48,251 bases of DNA from a bacterium (GTDB lineage Bacteria; Zhuqueibacterota; Zhuqueibacteria; Zhuqueibacterales; Geothermadaptataceae), in assembly GCA_024275575.1 (NCBI GenBank), contig JAJRYV010000014.1, forward strand, positions 1 through 48,251, in the 5' to 3' direction. Made by a program: the position numbers and the translations under genes. The notes beneath the pieces are model-generated. The model searched no databases. It worked only from the letters and a program-made list of their open reading frames with translations, and was not told where the DNA came from. Below are positions 1 to 8,050 of the stretch, piece after piece (within the stretch, counting starts at the first letter, position 1; every line of letters starts with the position of its first letter).

Positions 1-2
1 CA

Positions 3-2036
3 GCCATCAAACAAGTTCAGGAATTGCAGGATTTGCAGGATGCCGATCCGGTCATCAAGCAGTTGATGGATTACTCGCAAGTTTTGGAAGGACTGGCCCG
101 CCATGCTTCCACCCATGCAGCCGGTGTGGTTATTACGCCCAAAGCACTGACTAATTATGCGCCGCTATACAAAGCCCCGGGTTCCGACGACATCACCACC
201 CAATTCGATATGAAATGTCTGGAATCCACCGGTGTCCTCAAGATGGATTTTCTTGGTCTGCGCACGCTCACGGTCATTCAGCATACGCTCAACGCCCTGA
301 AAGAGCGGGGTATCGAAATCGATATTGATAATATTCCTCTCGATGACAAGGATACTTATCGAATTTTTGGGGATGGCCAAACGACAGCAATTTTTCAGTT
401 TGAAAGCAATGGTATGCGCGAATATCTGCGGAAATTAAAGCCACAAACGATTCCTGATATCGTTGCGATGAACGCCCTGTATCGCCCCGGCCCTATGGAT
501 TTTATCGATGATTTTATCGACCGCAAAAACGGCCGCAAGAAGATTGAATATCAGCACCCAAAACTTGAACCCATCCTAAAAGAAACATACGGCATCATCG
601 TCTATCAGGAACAGGTGATGAAAATCGCCAGTGAGCTCGCCGGTTTTAGTCTGGCAAAAGCGGATTTATTACGCCGTGCTATGGGCAAGAAAAAAGCTGA
701 TCTCATGGCGAAAATGGGGCAAGAATTAATTGCCGGAGCACAACAAAACGGCATTTCGAAAAAGGTGGCGCAGGATATTTTTACCACGATGGAGCAATTC
801 GCAAAATATGGTTTTAATAAAAGCCACGCTGTCTGTTACTCCTATGTCGCTTACCAGACAGCTTATCTAAAAAGTCATTATCCTGCAGAATTTATGGCTG
901 CAACCATGACCTCGGAAATGGGGAACAGCGACCGCATTGTCTTCTTTATTAATGAATGCCGGAATATGGGAATCGATGTGCTGCCGCCCGACATTAACGT
1001 GAGTGGGGCAATATTTTCTGTCGTCGACGGTAAAATACGCTTTGGTTTGGGCGCAATTAAAAATGTCGGCCGAGGGGCTATCGAATCGATCATCACCGCA
1101 CGCAATACCAATGGGCCGTTCAAAACTATTTTTGAGTTCACACAGCGTATCGACTTGCGTGCTGCAAACAAAAAAGTATTGGAAAGTCTGGTCAAATCAG
1201 GCGCCGCCGATTCGTTGGAGGGCAATCGCAACCAGCTCTTTGAGGCTATTGAAAATGCTACGGCTTACGCCGGCAGCCTCGCCAAAGATAGAGCGAAAAA
1301 CCAGGTTAGCCTGTTTGAAAGCAACGAAATGCAGGAAGCGATCGCGCCGACATTGCAGAATTTACCGGATTGGGAAGCTGCTGAAAAACTGGCTCAGGAA
1401 AAAGAGCTGCTCGGTTTTTATATTTCCGGTCATCCGCTCGACCCGTATCGCATTGAAATACAGACGTTCAGTACGATGATGATTAATGAGATCGAAGAAT
1501 CCCGGAAAGATGGCGTGCTCGTTTCAATTTGTGGTATGCTGACCGGTGATAAACTCATCTATGATCGTCGAAACCGCCCGATGTCATTTCTCACACTTGA
1601 AAACTTCAGCGGATCAATCGAATGCCTGGCCTTTGCCGATGCCTATGCTCAATATCGGGACCTGATCAGGCCGGAAAATGTACTCGTCGTACAAGGGAAA
1701 ATTTCAGCGAGAGAAGAAGAGCAACCGAAAATCATCGTCGACAAAATCCTCGAATTGCAGGATGCCTGGCAGGAAATGGCGCGCGGTTTTTATATCAATT
1801 TTCCAATTGATCAATTACGCAGTGAATTCTGCACGAAATTAAACCAGCTTTTCCGCGCCAATCCCGGGAAATGCAGACTCTATTTTCAACTGCAGCTCAA
1901 TGGTGAGAAGAAACAAATGTATCGTTCAAAAAAATTCAGCATCCGGCCAAATCAAGAGCTTCTGAGCAGGGTAGAGGCACTCGTCGGCAATGAAAATGTG
2001 TGGGTTGATGCAGCCCTGGATTTTCAGAGAAAATAA
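3..2036 (+). CDS. dnaE: DNA polymerase III alpha subunit, C-terminal part (5' truncated by window)
   Basis: This is the catalytic subunit of the replicative DNA polymerase III. The reading frame is open from the first bases, so the true start lies outside the window; the TTG at 24 is internal. Visible hallmarks are RHASTHAAGVVI, KMDFLGLRTL (its Asp corresponds to the third catalytic aspartate of the palm), MNALYRPGPM, YGIIVYQEQVM, LRRAMGKKK and FNKSHAVCYSYVAY, followed by the helix-hairpin-helix region, LLGFYISGHPLDPY and an OB-fold from about residue 490 of the visible part. The PHP domain and the first two catalytic aspartates are upstream and not visible. The Yip1-family gene follows after 12 bases and may be cotranscribed. 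Identification is secure; it is the DnaE type rather than PolC, as no exonuclease insertion is seen in the visible part. Confidence 0.97.
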   Translation, partial: AIKQVQELQDLQDADPVIKQLMDYSQVLEGLARHASTHAAGVVITPKALTNYAPLYKAPGSDDITTQFDMKCLESTGVLKMDFLGLRTLTVIQHTLNALKERGIEIDIDNIPLDDKDTYRIFGDGQTTAIFQFESNGMREYLRKLKPQTIPDIVAMNALYRPGPMDFIDDFIDRKNGRKKIEYQHPKLEPILKETYGIIVYQEQVMKIASELAGFSLAKADLLRRAMGKKKADLMAKMGQELIAGAQQNGISKKVAQDIFTTMEQFAKYGFNKSHAVCYSYVAYQTAYLKSHYPAEFMAATMTSEMGNSDRIVFFINECRNMGIDVLPPDINVSGAIFSVVDGKIRFGLGAIKNVGRGAIESIITARNTNGPFKTIFEFTQRIDLRAANKKVLESLVKSGAADSLEGNRNQLFEAIENATAYAGSLAKDRAKNQVSLFESNEMQEAIAPTLQNLPDWEAAEKLAQEKELLGFYISGHPLDPYRIEIQTFSTMMINEIEESRKDGVLVSICGMLTGDKLIYDRRNRPMSFLTLENFSGSIECLAFADAYAQYRDLIRPENVLVVQGKISAREEEQPKIIVDKILELQDAWQEMARGFYINFPIDQLRSEFCTKLNQLFRANPGKCRLYFQLQLNGEKKQMYRSKKFSIRPNQELLSRVEALVGNENVWVDAALDFQRK

Positions 2037-2048
2037 AACTGGAGAACT

Positions 2049-2642
2049 ATGGACCTCAATTATATCATCAACCATGCGATGGGCATCCTGACGGATACGC
2101 AGGCCACCTGGCAGTTAATTTATCGGGATAAAGCGGGTATAGCTCAAATCTATACAAAATACCTCATGCCCATTTTGTTGATCCCTATCATCGGTAAATT
2201 TATCGGTTTTTCGTTGATCGGGTACACGCTGCCATATACCAATAGCATCATCCGTACGGAAATTCCTAACGGATTGCGTGAAATGGCGCTGTCGTATCTA
2301 TTTATTCTTGGATTTCTATATCTGTTCACTCTCATTCTCATTCAAATTATGAAAAAATTTGAAATAAACGCAGAACGTGTTCAGGTATTCAAATTGCTCA
2401 GTTTCAGTGCAACACCCATTTGCCTCGCCGGCGTTCTTTTTGTCTTTCCGGGGTTCAGTCAGCTGGTCATATTTGGTGCGGCATACGCAATTTATATCTT
2501 CTATCAGGGAGTGATTGAATTTGTTGAGGAAGCAGGCAATCAAGCTATTACCATGACTGTGGTGGCGAGTGGTGTTGTTGTTTTATTCTGGATTAGCCTT
2601 GAAATTATGCTAAACGCTTTCATTCGCTCAACTCCCATCTGA
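2049..2642 (+). CDS. Yip1-family integral membrane protein
   Basis: This 197-residue protein has about five hydrophobic segments: near residues 40-60, 80-105, 117-135, 137-155 and 167-190. The spacing of the segments, with a Pro-rich start to a helix (ATPICLAGVLFVFPG) followed by an aromatic helix ending in Gly, fits the Yip1 domain, which is found in many bacterial membrane proteins of unknown role. GGAG stands about 6 bases before the ATG. It follows dnaE by 12 bases and its 3' end overlaps the convergent small gene on the other strand by 15 bases. The family call comes from pattern recognition without a search; the biochemical function is unknown. Confidence 0.75.
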   Translation: MDLNYIINHAMGILTDTQATWQLIYRDKAGIAQIYTKYLMPILLIPIIGKFIGFSLIGYTLPYTNSIIRTEIPNGLREMALSYLFILGFLYLFTLILIQIMKKFEINAERVQVFKLLSFSATPICLAGVLFVFPGFSQLVIFGAAYAIYIFYQGVIEFVEEAGNQAITMTVVASGVVVLFWISLEIMLNAFIRSTPI

Positions 2643-2831
2643 AGAAATCATTATTCCATTATCAGGGTGGATGTTGCGGTATTTCAGGTGCACCACCTCC
2701 GGAAGAAACAACGACAGAAAGCCAAGCAACTGTTGATCTTCCCATTTATTCTCCACGAATAGCTCACAGTCTTTTTCGACGATTTGCGAGCAAACGATGG
2801 GTTCGATTAAAATTTTCAGTTGATCATCCAT
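2628..2831 (-). CDS. small hypothetical protein (67 aa)
   Basis: I do not recognise this protein. It is 67 residues, acidic, with no signal peptide or membrane segment, and has a central hydrophobic stretch (LLGFLSLFLPEVV). The start is supported by AAAGGTGG about 5 bases before the ATG. It lies 26 bases downstream of the secreted-protein gene on the same strand, so the two may form a small operon. Its last 15 bases overlap the end of the Yip1-family gene tail to tail. Against it being real are its small size and lack of a recognised family; for it are the ribosome binding site and the tight packing. Confidence 0.5.
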   Translation of the reverse strand: MDDQLKILIEPIVCSQIVEKDCELFVENKWEDQQLLGFLSLFLPEVVHLKYRNIHPDNGIMISSDGS

Positions 2832-2857
2832 GCATCCACCTTTGTTAGTTAAAAAAT

Positions 2858-3439
2858 TTATTCAGCCAGCATCCCTGCTACTGACGGGCCGGGAGTTATT
2901 CCTTCCCGGATGACTTCCACAATCCATTTCCCTGCGTCGTTTTTTAATGCAGTTACGGTAACATAGGTATTTCGCCAAACATTGACATCGGATTTTTGCA
3001 ATTTTAATCCTATTCGAATGGTGAATTCATCCAAATGGAAAAATTGCCCCGCAACCTGCACGCCGGTATTTCCGGTTTTTTTAATTTTCCCACTGAAAGT
3101 TTTATAATTCCCGGACCCGACCAAATCCAGCAGTTTGATTTTATCGACAATTCTCAATTTACCTATTTTGTAATAAGAAATATCGACCAGGCTGTTGATG
3201 GTAATTTTTCTCAAGGAAAGTCTGTGATGTGCCTGGCTATATATTTTTGATTTCGAACGGATATAAAAACTTCTCCCGTCCACTTTTAACATATTGCCGG
3301 AAAACCCATCGACTTTCCCGGTAAATTGTAACGTTTCCACCATCGACTGAGCACTTAATTCAACCCCAGCTTGCATTAACATTAGATATAAGACTATTAA
3401 TGCAATTTTTTTCGCGCGCACAAAAAAAATCGCTAACAT
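2858..3439 (-). CDS. hypothetical secreted protein with two similar beta-type units
   Basis: The ATG at 3439 is preceded by AGAGGA at good spacing, so it is preferred over an in-frame ATG at 3505. The 193-residue product begins with a basic patch and a hydrophobic run ending near ELSAQ, a typical signal peptide, so export is expected. The mature part looks like two related units of about 65-70 residues, each starting with FTGKV/FSGKI, then a V-G-x-F-Y/F element, and ending in a basic strand. This recalls small beta-barrel domains of the DUF5666 type, but I cannot confirm a family. No cysteines or catalytic motif are evident. It is probably cotranscribed with the 67-residue gene downstream. 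Confidence 0.65.
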   Translation of the reverse strand: MLAIFFVRAKKIALIVLYLMLMQAGVELSAQSMVETLQFTGKVDGFSGNMLKVDGRSFYIRSKSKIYSQAHHRLSLRKITINSLVDISYYKIGKLRIVDKIKLLDLVGSGNYKTFSGKIKKTGNTGVQVAGQFFHLDEFTIRIGLKLQKSDVNVWRNTYVTVTALKNDAGKWIVEVIREGITPGPSVAGMLAE

Positions 3440-3763
3440 GATGAGTTCCTCTACTTTCTCCCTGCGTAACTGTTTATTTATCGGCTGATTTCGTTCAAAG
3501 AACATGCCAGTATTTTAAATTTTACAAAACGACAATGCCCCAGACAGTACAGACTGAATTTAATTTAACAACTGACAATACTTTTTCAGATAAATACAAT
3601 ATCACCGCAATACAGTCACCATAATGTAATTGAAAAAGGGGGTTCTATTTACATAATAGTAATTGCGGGAAATGATTGAACAGTATTTATAATCATTTTT
3701 CACTTCAAGTAAACGCACATAATTTCGGGCGCCTGTTTTTGTGCTTTAACTCTTAAAAAAATC
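3440..3763. other. intergenic region without a recognised gene
   Basis: This AT-rich stretch separates the divergent secreted-protein gene and the tRNA-Val/thrS unit. I see no open frame with a ribosome binding site and no RNA gene. The promoter for the rightward unit begins at 3764. No convincing promoter for the leftward gene could be picked out. Confidence 0.5.
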
Positions 3764-3792
3764 TTGACTTTCAATAGACTTCATAGTATATT
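3764..3792 (+). promoter_or_regulatory. candidate sigma-70 promoter for tRNA-Val and the thrS operon
   Basis: The -35 element TTGACT (3764-3769) and -10 element TATATT (3787-3792) are separated by 17 bases. The predicted start, near 3799, lies about 50 bases before tRNA-Val. A very similar pair (TTGCAA, 17 bases, TATATT) precedes rimP, which supports both. Confidence 0.6.
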
Positions 3793-3849
3793 TAGCGATC
3801 TTATTTTGCAAGTGAACATCACGTTTTATACTTGTTTTATAAGGGATTA

Positions 3850-3923
3850 GGGCGGTTAGCTCAGTTGGTTAGAGTGCTTGCTTGACATGCAAGAGGTCGC
3901 TGGTTCAAATCCAGTACCGCCCA
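3850..3923 (+). tRNA. tRNA-Val (anticodon GAC)
   Basis: The 74-base cloverleaf has acceptor arms GGGCGGT/ACCGCCC with discriminator A, anticodon stem CTTGC/GCAAG around the loop TTGACAT, and T-arm GCTGG-TTCAAAT-CCAGT. The CCA end is not encoded in full. No terminator separates it from thrS, so the two are probably cotranscribed. Confidence 0.96.
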
Positions 3924-3976
3924 CAACTTAACTCAATGAGAATATTTTAATTATAACATAATTTAGCTTTTTTCTC

Positions 3977-5884
3977 GTGAATATAAATATTACCTTCCCC
4001 GATGGTAAAACCCATTCTTATCCTATTGGTATTTCCTCCGGTGAAATCGCAAAACAAATCAGCCCGGCCCTTTTTAAAAAGTCTGTTGCCGCTCGCTTTA
4101 ATGATGCTTTAGTCGATTTGAATGCACAACTTCAACAAGACGGGGTACTGGAAATCATCACAGTGGATACAGATTCGGGGATTAAGATACTCTGGCACAG
4201 CACTGCGCACATCATGGCGCACGCGATAAAAAATTTGTATCCTGAAGCCCAGTTCGGCGTTGGCCCGGCGATTGAAGATGGTTTCTATTATGATATTGAT
4301 ATCGACAGCAAGCTCAACCAGGATGCACTGGAAAATATTGAAAAAGAAATGCAGAGAATAATTAGCAGCAACACCTCATTCAGCAGGAAGGAACTGTCGA
4401 AAGATGAGGCGATCCGGTTTTTTAGAGAAAATACTGATCGATACAAGCTCGAGCTGCTTGCTGATCTGGAAGATGACCGGCCATCTCTTTACCGTGAAGG
4501 TGAATTTACGGATCTTTGTCTCGGGCCGCATATCCCATCGAGCAAATTGATCAAAGCATTTAAATTGCTAAGCATCGCCGGCGCTTATTGGCGCGGCAAT
4601 GAAAAAAATAAAATGCTGCAACGAATCTATGGCATTTCTTTTCCCCGGAAGAGTTTGCTCGATGATCATCTTTTTTATCTTGAAGAAGCGAAAAAACGCG
4701 ATCACCGAAAACTGGGCAAGGAACTGGAATTATTCAGTTTTCACCCGGAAGGCCCGGGGTTTGTCTTCTGGCACCCAAAGGGAATGAAACTATATCGGGA
4801 GATCGAGAATTATCTCATTGAAAAACTCGATGCTTACGGTTACGGTGAAGTGAAAACACCAATAATTCTTAATGATGCCTTGTGGAAAAAGAGTGGTCAT
4901 TGGGATAACTATAAAGAAAACATGTATTTTGTCGATATAGATGAGACTAACTATGCTATTAAACCGATGAATTGCCCCGGTTCCTGTCTTATCTATAACA
5001 GTACATTGCACAGTTACCGCGATCTGCCATTGAGACTGGCGGAGTTCGGCAACGTACATCGTCATGAACGTTCCGGTGTCTTGAACGGACTTTTTCGTGT
5101 TCGGCAGTTTACCCAGGATGACGCGCATATTTATTGTACTGCTGAGCAGATACAGGACGAAGTCATCGCCTGTATTCGTTTTGTTGAAGAAGTTTATCGA
5201 GATTTTCATTTTACCGACTACCACATCGAGTTGTCGACACGCCCGGAGAAATCCATTGGCAGCGATGAAATCTGGGAAAAAGCCGAGAATGCGTTGCAAG
5301 CCGCATTAAATGCGTGTGAAATTGAATACATCCTGAACCAGGGAGACGGCGCTTTCTATGGCCCGAAGATCGATTTCCATGTGCGTGACAGCCTGAAGCG
5401 CTCGTGGCAACTCGGTACGATTCAACTCGATTTCTCGATGCCGGAAAAATTTGATCTTGAATATGTTGGCAGCGATGGTGAGCGGCACCGACCGGTCATG
5501 ATTCACCGTGCGATATTTGGTTCTATTGAGCGCTTTATCGGCCAATTGATCGAACACCATGGTGGCCGGTTGCCAATTTGGCTGGCGCCGGTACAGATCA
5601 TCGTATTACCGTTGTCGGACGAGCAGGAGAACTTCGCAAAAGATGTGCTGGCCGAATTGCGCGAAAACGGTATTCGAGCTGAACTGGACCCCCGCAGTGA
5701 AAAAATCGGTTATAAAATTCGCGAAGCTGAGCTGCGAAAGATTCCTTACATGCTCATCGCCGGGAAAAAAGAAGTTGAGAATAATCAAATTTCTGTGCGC
5801 ACCAATGCTGAAGGTGATCTGGGACAAATGCAGATTTCACAATTAATGGTAAAACTGAATTCCGAAATTCAACGAAAAGCGTAA
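3977..5884 (+). CDS. thrS: threonyl-tRNA synthetase
   Basis: This cytoplasmic enzyme charges tRNA-Thr. The 635-residue protein is full length: a TGS domain (1-60), an editing domain with HSTAH and HIMAH (His74 and His78) and the cysteine of DLCLGPHIPSS near 180, then the class II core. The core shows the zinc ligands in MNCPGSCL, DDAHIY and MIHRAIFGS, motif 2 (NVHRHERSG) and motif 3 (GSIERFIGQLIEHHGG), followed by the anticodon-binding domain. The start is the GTG at 3977, where TGS homology begins. No Shine-Dalgarno sequence is visible, only a T-rich stretch, which may mean translational control. infC begins 40 bases after the stop in the classic thrS-infC-rpmI-rplT-pheST order. Confidence 0.98.
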   Translation: MNINITFPDGKTHSYPIGISSGEIAKQISPALFKKSVAARFNDALVDLNAQLQQDGVLEIITVDTDSGIKILWHSTAHIMAHAIKNLYPEAQFGVGPAIEDGFYYDIDIDSKLNQDALENIEKEMQRIISSNTSFSRKELSKDEAIRFFRENTDRYKLELLADLEDDRPSLYREGEFTDLCLGPHIPSSKLIKAFKLLSIAGAYWRGNEKNKMLQRIYGISFPRKSLLDDHLFYLEEAKKRDHRKLGKELELFSFHPEGPGFVFWHPKGMKLYREIENYLIEKLDAYGYGEVKTPIILNDALWKKSGHWDNYKENMYFVDIDETNYAIKPMNCPGSCLIYNSTLHSYRDLPLRLAEFGNVHRHERSGVLNGLFRVRQFTQDDAHIYCTAEQIQDEVIACIRFVEEVYRDFHFTDYHIELSTRPEKSIGSDEIWEKAENALQAALNACEIEYILNQGDGAFYGPKIDFHVRDSLKRSWQLGTIQLDFSMPEKFDLEYVGSDGERHRPVMIHRAIFGSIERFIGQLIEHHGGRLPIWLAPVQIIVLPLSDEQENFAKDVLAELRENGIRAELDPRSEKIGYKIREAELRKIPYMLIAGKKEVENNQISVRTNAEGDLGQMQISQLMVKLNSEIQRKA

Positions 5885-5912
5885 TAGAAAGAAGGTATCG
5901 TAATATAAAAAC

Positions 5913-5926
5913 AGGAGTTTACAATT
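5913..5926 (+). promoter_or_regulatory. infC ribosome binding site and ATT start codon
   Basis: AGGAG at 5913-5917 stands 6 bases before ATT (5924-5926). This placement decides the start of infC and marks a likely IF-3 discrimination site. Confidence 0.85.
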
Positions 5927-6439
5927 AGCAAAAGAAAACCTGAAACACGTTATAACCAGAGTATCCGCGCAGAAAATGTTCGTTTGATCAGTGAAAGCGG
6001 AGAACAAGTTGGCATTGTACCCACTAAAAAAGCCATTGACATGGCGCGGGATGCCGGGTTAGATGTTGTGGAAGTCGCTGCTAATGCGAATCCTCCAGTT
6101 TGTCGTATCATGGATTTCGGGAAATACAAGTACGAACTGAGCAAGAAAGAGAAGCAAGCGAAGAAAAAACAGACGATTATTACAGTCAAAGAGATACGAT
6201 TGCGACCTAAAATAGAGGCGCATGATTATGAATTCAAAATGAAAAATGCCCGTAAATTTCTTGAAGCAGGCAACAAAGTTAAAGCGACCGTGATGTTCCG
6301 CGGACGTGAAATGATGCACAAGGAATTTGGCCGGAAAGTTCTCGAAAGGATGATTGAAGACCTTTCCGATATTTCAAAAATTGCCAGCAGCCCGACAATG
6401 GAAGGCCGGTTCATGACGATGTATTTAGTTAAAAAATAG
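5924..6439 (+). CDS. infC: translation initiation factor IF-3, starting at ATT
   Basis: IF-3 binds the 30S subunit and checks initiator tRNA and start codon. AGGAG (5913-5917) is followed after 6 bases by ATT at 5924, and the frame from there encodes the expected N terminus ([20 protein letters not shown]). There is no in-frame ATG, GTG or TTG between the stop at 5906 and the TTG at 5984, and that TTG would remove conserved residues. The 171-residue product has the N-domain ([16 protein letters not shown]), the DFGKYKYE linker region and the C-domain ending [12 protein letters not shown] non-canonical ATT start is the basis of IF-3 autoregulation in enterobacteria, and the same logic probably applies here. 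rpmI follows after 14 bases. Confidence 0.95.
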   Translation: MSKRKPETRYNQSIRAENVRLISESGEQVGIVPTKKAIDMARDAGLDVVEVAANANPPVCRIMDFGKYKYELSKKEKQAKKKQTIITVKEIRLRPKIEAHDYEFKMKNARKFLEAGNKVKATVMFRGREMMHKEFGRKVLERMIEDLSDISKIASSPTMEGRFMTMYLVKK

Positions 6440-6453
6440 AAAGTGGAGTATTT

Positions 6454-6654
6454 ATGCCAAAAATGAAAAGTAACCGCGGCGCGGCAAAACGATTCCGCAT
6501 GACTGCTTCGGGATTGATTAAACGCAGCAAAGCTAACAAAAGTCATATTTTGACCAAGAAAAAACCAAAAAGAAAAAGAAATTTGCGCCAGGGAACACTC
6601 ATCAGTGAGGGTGACCACAAACGAATGAAAAAACTGATCATACCTTCACTTTAG
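6454..6654 (+). CDS. rpmI: 50S ribosomal protein bL35
   Basis: This is a 66-residue, very basic protein of the large ribosomal subunit. It begins [15 protein letters not shown] and contains [14 protein letters not shown] and [10 protein letters not shown], the standard bL35 signature. A GTGGAG ribosome binding site precedes the ATG. It sits between infC and rplT, the conserved IF3-L35-L20 unit whose expression is usually coupled through L20 feedback. The stop codon is TAG, which is useful evidence that TAG is a normal stop here. Confidence 0.98.
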   Translation: MPKMKSNRGAAKRFRMTASGLIKRSKANKSHILTKKKPKRKRNLRQGTLISEGDHKRMKKLIIPSL

Positions 6655-6670
6655 AAAATCGGGAGTTATC

Positions 6671-7018
6671 ATGCCAAGAAGTAAAAATGCTGTCCCATCA
6701 CAACGGCGGCGGCGGAAAATATTAAACCAGGCAAAAGGATTCTTTGGCAAGCGAAACAGTGCATTGCGTACCGCCAAAGAAGCTGTCGATCGTGCGATGC
6801 TATACGCCTATCGTGACCGTAGAAATAAAAAACGGCAAATCCGCCGTCTGTGGATTACACGCATCAATGCTGCTGCCAGGCTCACGGGTACGACTTATTC
6901 TGTTTTGATGAACGGATTGAAAAAACATAATATCGAGTTAAACCGGAAAATTCTCGCCGAACTTGCAGTTAAAGACCAAAGTGCTTTCAAAAAACTTGTT
7001 GAATTAGCAAAATCATAA
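6671..7018 (+). CDS. rplT: 50S ribosomal protein bL20
   Basis: This 115-residue basic large-subunit protein binds 23S rRNA early in assembly. The start [18 protein letters not shown], the central [21 protein letters not shown] and the C-terminal [18 protein letters not shown] block are diagnostic. GGGAG precedes the ATG at 6671. In other bacteria L20 represses its own operon by binding the rpmI leader; nothing in the 16-base gap to rpmI shows this directly. pheS begins 18 bases after the stop. Confidence 0.98.
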   Translation: MPRSKNAVPSQRRRRKILNQAKGFFGKRNSALRTAKEAVDRAMLYAYRDRRNKKRQIRRLWITRINAAARLTGTTYSVLMNGLKKHNIELNRKILAELAVKDQSAFKKLVELAKS

Positions 7019-7036
7019 AAGAGGTTGCGAACTCGC

Positions 7037-8038
7037 GTGATATCAGAAATCATTCAAGAATTGGATCATATCAAGGCGAATTTCGAGACCGATAGCAAGG
7101 GCGTTGATAACGATAAAGATTTAGAAAATTTGCGCATCAAATACATGGGTAGGAAAGGATCAGTCACTGATGCTTTCAAGTATATGGGAAAACTACCCAA
7201 TGAGCAAAAGCCGATCCTGGGACAAAAATTAAATGTTTTGAAAACTGAAATCCAGGATCGGCTTGCGTGTATTAAGCAGGAGCTGGAAGGGCAAACTCGG
7301 CAGAAAATCAATATCGATGTCACACTTCCCGGTCAATTTTTTTTCCTTGGAAAAATTCATCCAATCATGCAAATCCTTGATGAAATCAAGGCATTTTTTA
7401 TGGGATTGGGTTTTACAGTCGAGCTTGGGCAGGAAGCAGAAAATGATTTTTATAATTTTGAAGCCCTGAACATTCCACCTGACCATCCCAGCAGGGATAT
7501 GCAGGATACATTTTACCTGCCAAACGACTTGTTGTTGCGCACCCACACATCCCCGGTACAGATCCGAACTATGGAAAAACAACAGCCCCCAATTCGTATG
7601 CTGGCGCCGGGGCGCTGTTTCCGCAAAGATACGCCCGATGCAACCCATTCACCGATGTTCCACCAGGTTGAAGGGCTGGTCGTTGATCGCAATACATCTT
7701 TTGCGGAATTAAAAGGAATCCTGCTTGCATTCTCGCGGAAAATATTTGGCCCGGAGACAAAAATTCGTTTCCGACCAAGCTTTTTTCCGTTCACCGAACC
7801 ATCCGCTGAAGTTGACATCTGGTGGGAAGATGAAAAACAGGGCCGTGGTAAATGGCTTGAAATTCTCGGCTGCGGCATGGTCGATCCAGCCGTTTTTGAA
7901 GCGGTTAATTACGATCCTGAAGTCTACAGTGGATATGCCTTCGGCATGGGGATTGAACGTATCGCTATGCTGAAATATAAAATTAGCGATATCCGCACCT
8001 TTTACAATAACGATATTCGCTTTCTCAACCAATTTTAG
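7037..8038 (+). CDS. pheS: phenylalanyl-tRNA synthetase alpha subunit
   Basis: This is the catalytic class II subunit of the PheS2PheT2 enzyme. The N-terminal coiled-coil (ENLRIKYMGRKGSVTD) is followed by the core motifs RTHTSPVQIR, GRCFRKDTPDATHSPMFHQ and GCGMVDPAVFE, and motif 3 YAFGMGIERIAML. The GTG at 7037 is preferred because AAAAGAGG ends directly against the alternative TTG at 7025, leaving no spacer there; the spacer to the GTG is about 12 bases, which is longish, so the start is less sure than the identity. The product is 333 residues, a usual length. pheT follows after 12 bases. Confidence 0.96.
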   Translation: MISEIIQELDHIKANFETDSKGVDNDKDLENLRIKYMGRKGSVTDAFKYMGKLPNEQKPILGQKLNVLKTEIQDRLACIKQELEGQTRQKINIDVTLPGQFFFLGKIHPIMQILDEIKAFFMGLGFTVELGQEAENDFYNFEALNIPPDHPSRDMQDTFYLPNDLLLRTHTSPVQIRTMEKQQPPIRMLAPGRCFRKDTPDATHSPMFHQVEGLVVDRNTSFAELKGILLAFSRKIFGPETKIRFRPSFFPFTEPSAEVDIWWEDEKQGRGKWLEILGCGMVDPAVFEAVNYDPEVYSGYAFGMGIERIAMLKYKISDIRTFYNNDIRFLNQF

Positions 8039-8050
8039 AAATATACTACC

